Below are positions 51,016 to 62,945 of a DNA stretch of 64,000 bases, one piece after another (position 1 is the first letter of the stretch; every line of letters begins with the position of its first letter). The notes below the pieces were generated by a model, which saw only the letters and a program-made list of their open reading frames with translations, made no database searches and was not told the DNA's origin. Both the position numbers and the translations under genes were made by a program. The DNA comes from CAIQPV01 sp963719855 (lineage in GTDB: Bacteria; Pseudomonadota; Gammaproteobacteria; Burkholderiales; Gallionellaceae), in contig CAVRDK010000001.1 of assembly GCA_963719855.1 (NCBI GenBank), forward strand, positions 434,001 to 498,000, in the 5' to 3' direction.

Positions 51016-52023
51016 ATGACTAACCTCCTCCACCCATCCGCTGTGCTCTACGCGGGCAGTCGTCCATTCCCCCGGCTTGCCGCTTGCGAGCACTTTGCCG
51101 GTAGCGAGAAGATGCTGAAAAAAGCACTCCAGATTCAGACCGAACTATCGGTCAACGAACGGCCCATCTTCGACATCACCGCCGACTGTGAGGACGGCGC
51201 CCCCGCAGGCAAGGAGAGGGAACACGCGAGCATGATCGCCGAGTTGCTCCTGTCTGGCGAAAACCGCTTTGACCGCGTCGGTGTGCGCATCCATGATGTC
51301 AGGCACCCGGCTTGGCGCGACGAGCTGGAAATCATCATCAGCCGGGCCGGACAGCGCGTGGCCTACATCGTGCTACCCAAGCCGGAAATTGCCGACGATG
51401 TCCTGACTCAGATCAACGTGCTCGACGAACTGCGCAGCCGCCACGGCATTGCCCGCGAGATTCCCATCCATGTGCTGATCGAAACACCCGGCGCGCTGCA
51501 TGAGGTGTGGGAGATCGCCCGCCTGCCCCATGTCGAAACCCTCGACTTCGGCCTCATGGACTTTGTCTCCGCATATCACGGTGCCATTCCCGCCAGCGCC
51601 ATGCGCTCGCCCGGTCAGTTCAGCCACACGCTGGTCGCGCGCGCCAAATGCGAAATCGCCGCCGCCGCGTTGGGCAACGGCATCGTGCCCAGCCACAACG
51701 TCACCACAGAAATCCGCGAAACCAATGTAGTGCGGGAAGACGCCCGCCGTGCCCGGCAGGAGTTCGGCTTCCTGCGCATGTGGAGCATTCATCCGAACCA
51801 GATTCAACCCATCGTCGAAGCCATGCGCCCGGATTTCAACGAGGTCAATGAGGCCGCCACTCTGCTGGTCGCCGCTCAGGACGCATCTTGGGGGCCTATC
51901 CAATTTGAAGGCAAATTGCATGATCGTGCCTCCTACCGCTATTACTGGGAGTTGCTGCAGCGGGCGCAGTCAACGGGGATGGATATCCCGGACGATGCAC
52001 GCCAGCGTTTTTTTACTTTGTGA
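51016..52023 (+). CDS. CitE-like HpcH/HpaI aldolase/citrate lyase family protein
   Basis: 335 aa. TIM-barrel CitE-type features: DITADCEDGAPAGKE with the metal-binding acidic residue, VGVRIHDVRHPAW, IPIHVLIETPGALHEVWEIA with the Glu ligand, and LDFGLMDFVSAYHG. True citrate lyase would need citD and citF, which are absent, so it is more likely a stand-alone lyase acting on malyl-CoA, citramalyl-CoA or a similar thioester. Its position between pyruvate carboxylase and PFOR suggests a role with C3-C4 acids (inference). Confidence 0.8.
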   Translation: MTNLLHPSAVLYAGSRPFPRLAACEHFAGSEKMLKKALQIQTELSVNERPIFDITADCEDGAPAGKEREHASMIAELLLSGENRFDRVGVRIHDVRHPAWRDELEIIISRAGQRVAYIVLPKPEIADDVLTQINVLDELRSRHGIAREIPIHVLIETPGALHEVWEIARLPHVETLDFGLMDFVSAYHGAIPASAMRSPGQFSHTLVARAKCEIAAAALGNGIVPSHNVTTEIRETNVVREDARRARQEFGFLRMWSIHPNQIQPIVEAMRPDFNEVNEAATLLVAAQDASWGPIQFEGKLHDRASYRYYWELLQRAQSTGMDIPDDARQRFFTL

Positions 52024-52042
52024 ACACAAAGTAAAGCCAAGG

Positions 52043-52327
52043 CAACTTCGCCGGTGGCAGACCGGCAACTGGTCACCTTTCTTGTCTTGCCAAGAAATGT
52101 AACCGAAAGAAGGCGTCCCCAATCCACCATCCCTCACGGGATTCCCTGCGTTGCTCGACTGGTCAGGCTTCCTCATAAACTCGCACGATCCGCTACGCGG
52201 CCACGTGCTCAAACATTTTGGCTACGACATAACCAGAAGGTTAGTCTCCGCCGCAACAAGCCGCTTCGCGGCGTGTTGTCGTCAGAATTCCCTGACCCGC
52301 CTGCGCTACTCGGTGGCGGAACAGGGG
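52043..52327. repeat. left inverted repeat flanking DUF4062 gene
   Basis: About 285 bp that recurs in opposite orientation at 53649-53935, with roughly 90% identity by eye. Words shared include GTGCTCAAACATTTTGGCTA, CCGCTACGCGGCCACGTG, AACAAGCCGCTTCGCGGCGT and CTGACGACAACACGCC. Open frames inside (LVRLPHKLARSATRPRAQTF) are preserved in both copies but show no protein features; such frames are by-products of the repeat. It starts 20 nt after the CitE-like gene stop. Confidence 0.88.
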
Positions 52328-52406
52328 AAGGAAAAACCAAAAGCAACCGCGTGGGCACTTCGTGCCCCCCCTACCGGACTAAACCATGTGGCTTAGCCTG
52401 AGCAAC

Positions 52407-53402
52407 TTAGAACGGGATATCCTCTGGAAGATCAGGTAAAGGTTTGCTTTGTTCTCGATTTTCAACTCTAGCCCAAGCATCATTCCAATTCGCTGGGCTA
52501 AGAGGTTTAAGTTGACCGTCCTCAGCAAATAAATCCCCCTTAACAAACAGTAGCTGTAATTCTTTTTTGCCTTTTACCCCAACCTCCCTAACCCATTCCA
52601 TATACCCAGAATCATCCCAATTACTCGCTGGAACTGGCGAAAAACTTCTTGCTGAGTCAAGCCACGCGTTAAATTCATTCAGATTTGAAAAATACAAACG
52701 ATATCTAGTTCTCGTTAGTGTTTTTATTGCGTCAAAAAGTGGATGGTTACTAAATAATATTTCTTGAATCGCTGTATTGCCTTTTGTATTCTCTTCTGTG
52801 AGGAATTTGACCAATTGATCAACCGTCAGAAGGCTTCTCTGCAGCTCTTGAATTAGTGTTGTTTGAGTCCTATTTGAATTCTCCACAAGTAATCTTTGAA
52901 AAAGTCCTGCCAACTGCTCCCGTAAAACTGTTGTTAAATCTGTGCCAGTCTCAAATGGAAATATCGGGTTCCCTTTCGGCAGTGCATAGACTTCTTCTAG
53001 AAAAGAATAAACGCGAGGATCATTTACCGCAGTAAATCGGACGCCCTTGACGTCTTTGTTCGCTTGGTAATACTTAAATTCAGAATGAACATTTGAGTCA
53101 ACAAAAATATAAATTTGTTTGCCGAGTTCAATGGCTTTCTTCAATTCTTGCTGGCTGATGGAATATTCAGATTCAGTTGCAGATGTGCCAAATCTCCCCC
53201 CGATGATTGAAATTAAAATATCGCAATACTCGATTTCGCGATATGCATAAGCTTCAGGTTTCTCTTCTGCCCCATAAGAAATATGCCCACGCTCGTGACG
53301 AACAGGCTCATAACCAAAGGACGTAATAAAGCGATCTAAATCATCTCGAATTACCTTGAGGTCGAAGTAAGTTGAGCTTACGAATATTCGTGGCCTTGCC
53401 AT
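52407..53402 (-). CDS. DUF4062 (TIR-like) protein with SSB-tip-like C-terminus
   Basis: 331 aa. Residues 1-~110 are a DUF4062 domain (RIFVSSTYFDLKVIRDDLDR, HERGHISYG, EYCDILISIIGGRFGTSATE), a TIR-related fold found at the N-terminus of NLR-like and other defence or stress ATPases. A predicted coiled middle region (LREQLAGLFQRLLVENSN) and a C-terminal part of unknown fold follow; no ATPase or nuclease motif is visible. The last residues are PLPDLPEDIPF, close to the conserved acidic IPF tip of single-stranded DNA-binding protein. AAAGGATAAAG gives a good ribosome site. AT-rich and flanked by inverted repeats, so probably acquired. Confidence 0.82.
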   Translation of the reverse strand: MARPRIFVSSTYFDLKVIRDDLDRFITSFGYEPVRHERGHISYGAEEKPEAYAYREIEYCDILISIIGGRFGTSATESEYSISQQELKKAIELGKQIYIFVDSNVHSEFKYYQANKDVKGVRFTAVNDPRVYSFLEEVYALPKGNPIFPFETGTDLTTVLREQLAGLFQRLLVENSNRTQTTLIQELQRSLLTVDQLVKFLTEENTKGNTAIQEILFSNHPLFDAIKTLTRTRYRLYFSNLNEFNAWLDSARSFSPVPASNWDDSGYMEWVREVGVKGKKELQLLFVKGDLFAEDGQLKPLSPANWNDAWARVENREQSKPLPDLPEDIPF

Positions 53403-53648
53403 CTTTATCCTTTCGTTATGGAATAACTTGCTGTTCCAGTATTAGAAATACCAAGAAGGGCTATAAATACATCCAACACAATTTAGCATTAAAGCCACTC
53501 TTGTGCCACGGGAATAATATCTACATATACCGGATGATCTATTTTTAGTTTGAATATGGGGTGGGTAGCTAACCGGGATATGAAGCTAACGGTCTTCCTT
53601 TGGCACAGAGCAGAGATTGGCGAACGGTTTTGTTTTTCGCTTTTCATT
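53403..53648. other. AT-rich region upstream of DUF4062 gene
   Basis: About 245 bp between the start of the DUF4062 gene and the right inverted repeat. It should hold the gene's promoter (minus strand). A plus-strand frame at 53550-53735 runs into the repeat and is not supported. No partner gene is visible. Confidence 0.4.
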
Positions 53649-53935
53649 CCCCTGTTCCGCCACCGAGTAGCGCAAGCTGGTCAGGAAATTCTGACGACAA
53701 CACGCCGCGAAGCGGCTTGTTGCGGCGGAGACTAACCTTCAGGTTATGTCGTAGCCAAAATGTTTGAGCACGTGGCCGCGTAGCGGATCGTGCGAGTTTA
53801 TGAGGAAGCCTGACCAGTCGAGCAACGCAGGGAACCTCGAAGAGGTGGCGGATTGGGGTCGCCTTCTTTTGGGTTACTTTTTCTTGGCGAAGCAAGAAAA
53901 AGTGACCAGTTGCCGGTCTGCCACCGGCGAAGTTG
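53649..53935. repeat. right inverted repeat flanking DUF4062 gene
   Basis: Inverse of the copy at 52043-52327. It ends with CTTGGCGAAGCAAGAAAAAG and GTGACCAGTTGCCGGTCTGC, a hairpin-prone sequence type found in many proteobacterial intergenic repeats. Together the two copies enclose about 1.3 kb with one gene. Confidence 0.88.
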
Positions 53936-54196
53936 TTTTTGGTTCAAAGAAGCGGCAACCGGGCCGCCCCCCGCTAAATAATCCCCCTACTGCAAAAAAT
54001 CAAGCTCCCCCCATGCTCAGAAGGATAAAAAACTGGTAGCATTAGCCCCCCGCTGGAAAACGAAAATCCGAGGGTTTCTCAGTTTCTGGTTTCCAGTGGA
54101 ACCCAGCGGAGATTTATACAATTAAACATTTTGTCATCTGTGCTTAACCGCCCCAGTGGACAATCCGGGATTAATGCTGACTGCAAGGAGTTTTTG
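53936..54196. other. leader region of nifJ
   Basis: No gene is seen; the frame of nifJ is open from 54131, but that part lacks similarity. The stretch has C-runs (CGGGCCGCCCCCCGC, CTCCCCCC, CCCCCCGC) and TTTCTGGTTTCCAGTGGAACC, an imperfect stem. The nifJ promoter should lie here; none was identified with confidence. AAGGAG at 54185-54190 is the ribosome site. Confidence 0.45.
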
Positions 54197-57781
<3,585 letters not shown>

Positions 57782-57790
57782 TTCGGCTGG

Positions 57791-57831
57791 TAGCTGGTAG
57801 CTTGTGGCTTTTAGCTACAGGCTACCAGCTA
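57791..57831. repeat. dispersed hairpin repeat (AGCTGGTAGC family), copy 3
   Basis: TAGCTGGTAGCTTGTGGCT (57791-57809), loop TTT, and AGCTACAGGCTACCAGCTA (57813-57831). The arms pair at 17 of 19 positions, and the two mismatches can be G-U pairs in RNA. It lies 10 nt after the nifJ stop and before ppdK. Confidence 0.82.
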
Positions 57832-57876
57832 CAAGCTAAGTCTCACGTAATATGAAAATATTAAACAGGGGATGTT

Positions 57877-60671
57877 ATGACTGATAGCAAGCAATACATT
57901 TACGAATTCGAACAAGGTGATGGCAAGAATAAGATGCTGCTGGGCGGCAAGGGGGCAAATCTGTGCGAAATGACACAGATCGGTTTGAATGTCCCCCCAG
58001 GTTTTACCATCACCACCGATGCTTGCACTGCCTATCTGGAAAAAAACAAACTGCCTGACGGTTTAATGGAGTCTATTAAGACTCACATGCAAGCACTTGA
58101 AAAGAAAACAGGCAAGGGTTTCGGCAGCGGCAAGAATCCCCTGCTCGTCTCGGTGCGTTCCGGTTCGTCCATGTCCATGCCGGGTATGATGGACACCATT
58201 CTTAATCTCGGTCTCAACGAGACTTCATTGCAAGGCTTGATCAAGCAAACTGGCAACACACGCTTTGCCTACGATACTTATCGCCGTTTCATCCAGCTAT
58301 TCGGCAAGATCGCGCTCAACATCAGCGACGAGCATTTCGACGAACGCATGGCCGCAATCAAGCACAAATATGGTGCGCCTCAGGATCTGGATTTAAACGT
58401 CGAACACCTCAAGGAATTGGTGGGTGAATTCCTTACCATCGTGGAACGTCACTGCGGCAAACCCTTCCCGCAAGACCCTTACGAACAGTTGGAAATTGCT
58501 GTAGGCGCGGTGTTCGGCTCCTGGATGGGCAAGCGCGCGGTGGATTATCGCAGGCAGTTCAAGATTACCAAGGATCAAGCCAGTGGCACGGCGGTAAATA
58601 TCTGCACCATGGTGTTCGGCAACATGGGCAATGATTCCGGCACGGGCGTGGGCTTCACGCGCAACCCCGGCACAGGCGAGAACGTGATCTATGGTGAATA
58701 TTTGGTCAATGCTCAAGGCGAGGACGTGGTGGCTGGAATCCGCACTCCCAAGGCCATCGCCGAAATGGAACAGGAAATGCCGGAGATTTACCTCCAGTTG
58801 ATGACGCTGCATAACCGGCTGGAGTCGCATTACAACGAAGTGCAGGACTTCGAGTTCACTATCGAGAAAGGCATCCTATATTGCCTGCAAACGCGCAACG
58901 GCAAAATGAATGCGCGCGGCATGGTGCGCACTTCTGTGGAAATGTTTCATGAAGGGCTGATTTCCAAGGAACGCGCCCTGCTGCGCGTCGAGCCTGCGAT
59001 TCTTGAACAATTATTGGTTCCGCAGTTGGCGCCTAACTTTCATGGCAAGTCTTTGGCGCAGGGCCTGCCCGCCTCGCCCGGCGCCGCCTCCGGCAAGATC
59101 GTGTTCGATGCCGACACCGCCGAAGCACGCGGTCGCGCCGGCGAAAAAATCATCCTGGTGCGCGAGGAAACCAAGCCCGAGGACATCCACGGCTTCTTCC
59201 AGGCACAGGGCATTCTCACCAGTCGCGGTGGCAAGACTTCACACGCCGCCGTGGTGGCGCGCGGCATGGGCAAGCCCTGTGTCTCGGGGTGCGAGCAAAT
59301 TGTCATCAACGATGTGTTGCGTAGCGCGCAGATAGGCAATACCACCCTGCAGGAAGGCGACATCATCACCATAGACGGCGGCACCGGCCATGTTTATGCG
59401 GGCGAAGTGCCGACGGTGGAAGCCGAGTTTTCCGAGGAAATGGAAACTCTATTGGTTTGGGCAGATGAAATTTCCAAGCTCAAGGTGTTGGCGAACGCCG
59501 ACACGCCTCATGACGCCCTGCGCGCGCGCGAATTCGGCGCGATGGGAATCGGCCTGTGCCGTACCGAACGCATGTTCAACAGCACCGACAGGCTGCCCAT
59601 CGTGCAGGAAATGATTCTGGCCGAAACGCAGGAAGAACGCCAAGCCGCGCTGGATCGCCTGTTGCCGATACAACGCGCCGACTTCAAGGGTATCTTCAAG
59701 GCCATGAAGGGACTACCTGTCACCGTGCGCCTGCTCGATCCTCCGATGCACGAATTTCTGCCCACCGCAGCTCAACTCGAATTGGAAATCGCCCACTTGC
59801 ATCAATTGCGCGACACCATCAAGGGGCTGGAAGAGTTGCCGGACACCCTCAAGATGCTCAACCCCAAGCTCTATCAGCAATATGCCGACGGCCTGACCAA
59901 GTTGATGGGTGGGCTGAACGACTTCAAGGAATCGCATCTGGAAGAAGATGTGATCCACAAAAAAGAAGTTATCCTGAAAAAGTCAGAGCGCTGGCCGAGG
60001 TCAATCCTATGCTGGGTCATCGCGGTGTACGACTGGGTATCACTTATCCAGAAATATACTCGATGCAGATAAAGGCAATACTTGAAGCCGCCGCGTTATG
60101 TGCCAATGAAGGTGTCGAAATCTACCCTGAAATCATGGTACCGCAAGTTGCCACAGTGGAAGAACTGAAGCGCATCCATAGTTATGTGCAGCGCATTCAC
60201 AAAGAGGTTTCTTTAACCCACGGTATCAATGTGCGATTCAAATTTGGCTCCATGCTGGAAGTAGTGCGTGCCTGTGTGCGCGCCGGTCGTATGGCGGAAA
60301 CCGCCGAATTTTTCTCATTCGGAACAAACGACCTGACCCAAGCCACATTTTCCTTCAGTCGCGAAGATGCGGAAAATAAATTCCTTCCCGCTTATAACGA
60401 GACAGGTATTCTGGAAGATAACCCATTCGAGGTGCTGGACATCAAAGGCGTAGGTCAACTGATGAAGATGGCGGTGGCGAAAGGCCGCACAACCAACCCG
60501 GACTTGAAAGTCGGCATCTGCGGCGAACATGGCGGACACCCCGGCTCAATCCGCTTCTGCCATCACATCGGACTCAACTACGTTTCCTGCTCCGGCCCCC
60601 GTGTGCCAATCGCGCGTCTGGCTGCGGCGCAAGCCAAGTTGCTGGAAGATCAATATCAGGAACCAGTCTGA
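57877..60671 (+). pseudogene. ppdK: pyruvate phosphate dikinase, frameshifted
   Basis: The first frame encodes the ATP-grasp domain (KMLLGGKGANLCEMTQIGLN, SMPGMMDTILNLGLNE) and the phosphohistidine domain (SRGGKTSHAAVVARGMGKPC, His456), then part of the PEP barrel. At A5 (59977-59981, CTGAAAAAGTCAG) the frame is lost; the remaining barrel (VRALAEVNPMLGHRG... to LLEDQYQEPV) continues one frame away to 60671. Adding one A restores a ~931-aa enzyme. PPDK interconverts pyruvate, ATP and Pi with PEP, AMP and PPi. The homopolymer makes a sequencing or assembly error as likely as true decay. Confidence 0.9.
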
Positions 60672-60905
60672 TCAAAATCAGTGACATAGTCCGGCTGACA
60701 GCTAGGTTTCCGCTGGACTTGCGGGTGAGTACACTGTGCCATCGAACTGCACCTGTACTCACCTGAAGGCATCAGTGGGACGCCGCGACCATTAATACCT
60801 CACGTTGCAATGAGAATTGGAATAAGATATCGCCGAAAATGACCCAGCATTGTATTTGGCGTACATTAACTACTTTGGCTATATCTGTGGCGTGGTAATG
60901 AACCT
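60672..60905. other. non-coding gap after ppdK
   Basis: GCTGACAGCTAGGTTTCCGC and GTACTCACCTGAAGG do not form a strong terminator. No gene is seen. It probably contains the ppdK terminator and the promoter of the small winged-helix gene. Confidence 0.35.
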
Positions 60906-61161
60906 ATGAATGAAATTCTGCAATACCTGAAAAAGAATGGTGAGCGACTCGACGCGGAGATCGCTGAAGCTACGGGCATCCCACTTGCTAAAGTGCATCT
61001 TTATTTGTCAGAAACTTGCTGCCAAAGGAGAGATAATGGTGTGCCATTCGATCAAGTTCGAGAAGGGCGAAAAAATCGAGGGCATAAGATGTCGGCCAGC
61101 CGGATTTATTCCTCCAGCAGCGCCGGGCAGAAAATCGAAAGTACAGTTAAAGTTATCGTAG
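60906..61161 (+). pseudogene. small winged-helix DNA-binding protein, frameshifted
   Basis: The start, MNEILQYLKKNGERLDAEIA, with EATGIPLAKVHLYLSE, is a winged-helix (ArsR/MarR-like) recognition segment. At GAAACTTGCT (61011-61020) the frame breaks; removing one A continues as LAAKGEIMVCHSIKFEKGE to SKVQLKLS, an 84-aa protein ending at 61161. Without correction the frame runs to 61253 with no similarity. A FIPPAAPGRKSK tail is basic. Its targets are unknown. Confidence 0.65.
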
Positions 61162-61253
61162 TTCTCCGCTACTTTGTGCGCACGAATGATTACTCATGTA
61201 GCTCCCTTGCAGGAAACACTCGGAGCAATCAATGGTGCTGGTTTCGCTGGTGA

Positions 61254-61472
61254 ATATAAGCAGATGTTTGAAGATTCTCGTTTAACCGGAATTTTCAGCC
61301 GAGATACTCTACGGTAAGTTTCCCATGTAACTGGCGTTCGTTATCTAGCACAACTCAAACCAGGTGGATTCCGGCAGGGATTGCAAGAGCGAGGGGGAAT
61401 TCTTGGAATACGCTTGGTGAAAACACAATCAACTTCCTTGAGGCTATATCTTCAAATTTGGGACAGTGAAAA
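61254..61472. other. non-coding segment left of the IS3 element
   Basis: No open frame with family features. The sequence may be the remains of an ORF interrupted by the IS3 element, but the right flank (62770 onward) gives no matching continuation. Confidence 0.35.
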
Positions 61473-61537
61473 TGACCTTGCCCTGTAAAAACGTATTTCT
61501 TAACTGAGGGTAGAATTCAAGTTAAGGAGACGAAGAA

Positions 61538-61837
61538 ATGACAACAGGAAAAGGTAAGCGAGCAGCGTACACGCTGGAGTACAAGTTAGAGGCAGTGCGA
61601 TTGGTACAGGGCGGCCAAGCCTGCGCGGTGACCGCCAAAGTGCTGGGCATACCGAAGCAGACGCTTGAGAACTGGGTTCGTCAGGCAGCGAAAGGCAAGC
61701 TGACCGGTGCGGGCAGCAAGCCGGTGAGCGCAGAACAGATGGAGCTGGCGCGTTTGAGAGCCGAGCTTGCGCGGGTCAAGATGGAGCGCGATATATTAAA
61801 AAAAGCGACGGCGTACTTTGCGCGGGAGTCAGCGTGA
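61538..61837 (+). CDS. IS3-family transposase OrfA
   Basis: 99 aa. Helix-turn-helix (AVTAKVLGIPKQTLENWVRQ) and a leucine-zipper-like end (ELARLRAELARVKMERDILK). AAGGAGACGAAGAA gives the ribosome site. The A7G run at 61798-61805 near its 3' end permits -1 frameshifting into orfB, the normal way to make OrfAB in IS3 elements; orfB lies in the -1 frame as required. Confidence 0.92.
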   Translation: MTTGKGKRAAYTLEYKLEAVRLVQGGQACAVTAKVLGIPKQTLENWVRQAAKGKLTGAGSKPVSAEQMELARLRAELARVKMERDILKKATAYFARESA

Positions 61838-62730
61838 GGTATGCCTGGATTGAGCGGCATAAAAAGCTCTGGCCGATCACGCTGCAATGTGCAGTGCTGA
61901 ACGTCAGTGCCAGCGGCTACTTTGAACGTCAGCGGCGCAAAGATTCTGGTCGGACAGAGACGCCAGGCAAGCGCATCAATGATGAAGCCCTGTTGGTTCA
62001 CATCAAAGCAGCGCATGCCGCCAGCAAAGGTGAATATGGCTGGCCGCGAGTCTGGCGAGAACTTCATGCCAATGGAGTGCGCGTTTGGAAAGAACGGGTT
62101 CGGCGGCTCATGAAGGAGCACGGCATCAAAGCGCGCGGGAAGCGTAAATTCGTCGTGACCACCGACAGTAAACATAACCTGCCGATTGCGCCGAACTTGC
62201 TCAACCGCAACTTCCAACCGGATGCGCCTGACTGCGTGTGGACGAGCGACATCACTTATATCCAGACCGATGCAGGCTGGTTATATCTGGCTGTGGTTCT
62301 TGATCTGTACAGCCGTCAGGTTGTGGGCTGGAGCATGCAGCCGCACATGCAGACCAGCTTGGTAACCGATGCGCTCAGGATGGCGTGGTTCAGGCGACGG
62401 CCAGAGCCGGGGCTGATCTTCCACTCTGATCGTGGCAGCCAGTATTGCAGTCACGCATTTCAGGGCACACTGGCTGAATACGGCATGCAAAGCTCAATGA
62501 GCCGCAAAGGAAACTGCTGGGACAATGCGCCAACAGAAAGTTTGTGGGGATCGTTGAAAGTAGGAAGGCTATATGGAATGCGGTTTGAAACACAGCGCCA
62601 GGCAATGGACGAGGTGATTGACTGGCTGACGTACTACAACCACAGAAGACTTCACTCAACACTGGATTACATCAGTCCGATGCAGTTCGAGAAAAACTGG
62701 TTTGCGGCACAGTTGAAGAAGGCCGCATAA
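61834..62730 (+). CDS. IS3-family transposase OrfB, integrase domain
   Basis: 298 aa. A helical N-terminus with GEYGWPRVWRELHANGV (HTH_21-like), then the DDE core: VWTSDITYIQT, FHSDRGSQYCS and DNAPTESLWGSLK, with a 35-residue spacing typical of IS3. It overlaps the orfA end by 4 nt (GTGA). All catalytic residues are present, so it may be active. Confidence 0.93.
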   Translation: MRYAWIERHKKLWPITLQCAVLNVSASGYFERQRRKDSGRTETPGKRINDEALLVHIKAAHAASKGEYGWPRVWRELHANGVRVWKERVRRLMKEHGIKARGKRKFVVTTDSKHNLPIAPNLLNRNFQPDAPDCVWTSDITYIQTDAGWLYLAVVLDLYSRQVVGWSMQPHMQTSLVTDALRMAWFRRRPEPGLIFHSDRGSQYCSHAFQGTLAEYGMQSSMSRKGNCWDNAPTESLWGSLKVGRLYGMRFETQRQAMDEVIDWLTYYNHRRLHSTLDYISPMQFEKNWFAAQLKKAA

Positions 62731-62945
62731 TGAGCGCGTTAAGAAATACGGATTACAGGGGCAAGGTCAATCTGCAAAAGCTATTATTGCGAGTTTATCT
62801 TAGTTAGTTGGCTCGCTTGACTGATAGGAGACTCAACCTTCACATAAAGGTCGAAGCCGTCAGCCTAGCATTGCGCCAAAATGCCACTCGTCAGTACAAT
62901 ATTGCAAGATGCAAGCGTCGTTAATTTTCGTTACCCACTGTCCAC

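Larger units (their letters stand above)
61473..62769 (+). mobile_element. IS3-family insertion sequence, 1297 bp
   Basis: Terminal inverted repeats of about 32 bp: TGACCTTGCCCTGTAAAAAC... at 61473 and ...GGATTACAGGGGCAAGGTCA ending at 62769. Contents are orfA and orfB with an A7G slippery site. The flanks (AAA left, ATC right) show no 3-4-bp target duplication, which may mean the target site has changed or that recombination occurred. Confidence 0.9.

Noticed and set aside
51016..52023. Citrate lyase beta subunit as part of a reductive TCA cycle
   Set aside because: No citD, citF or ATP-citrate lyase genes are nearby, and stand-alone CitE-like proteins commonly have other substrates.
52054..52401. 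Open frame with sequence LVRLPHKLARSATRPRAQTF also found at 53644-53895
   Set aside because: The frame is conserved only because the DNA repeat is; no ribosome site, domain or codon pattern supports a protein.
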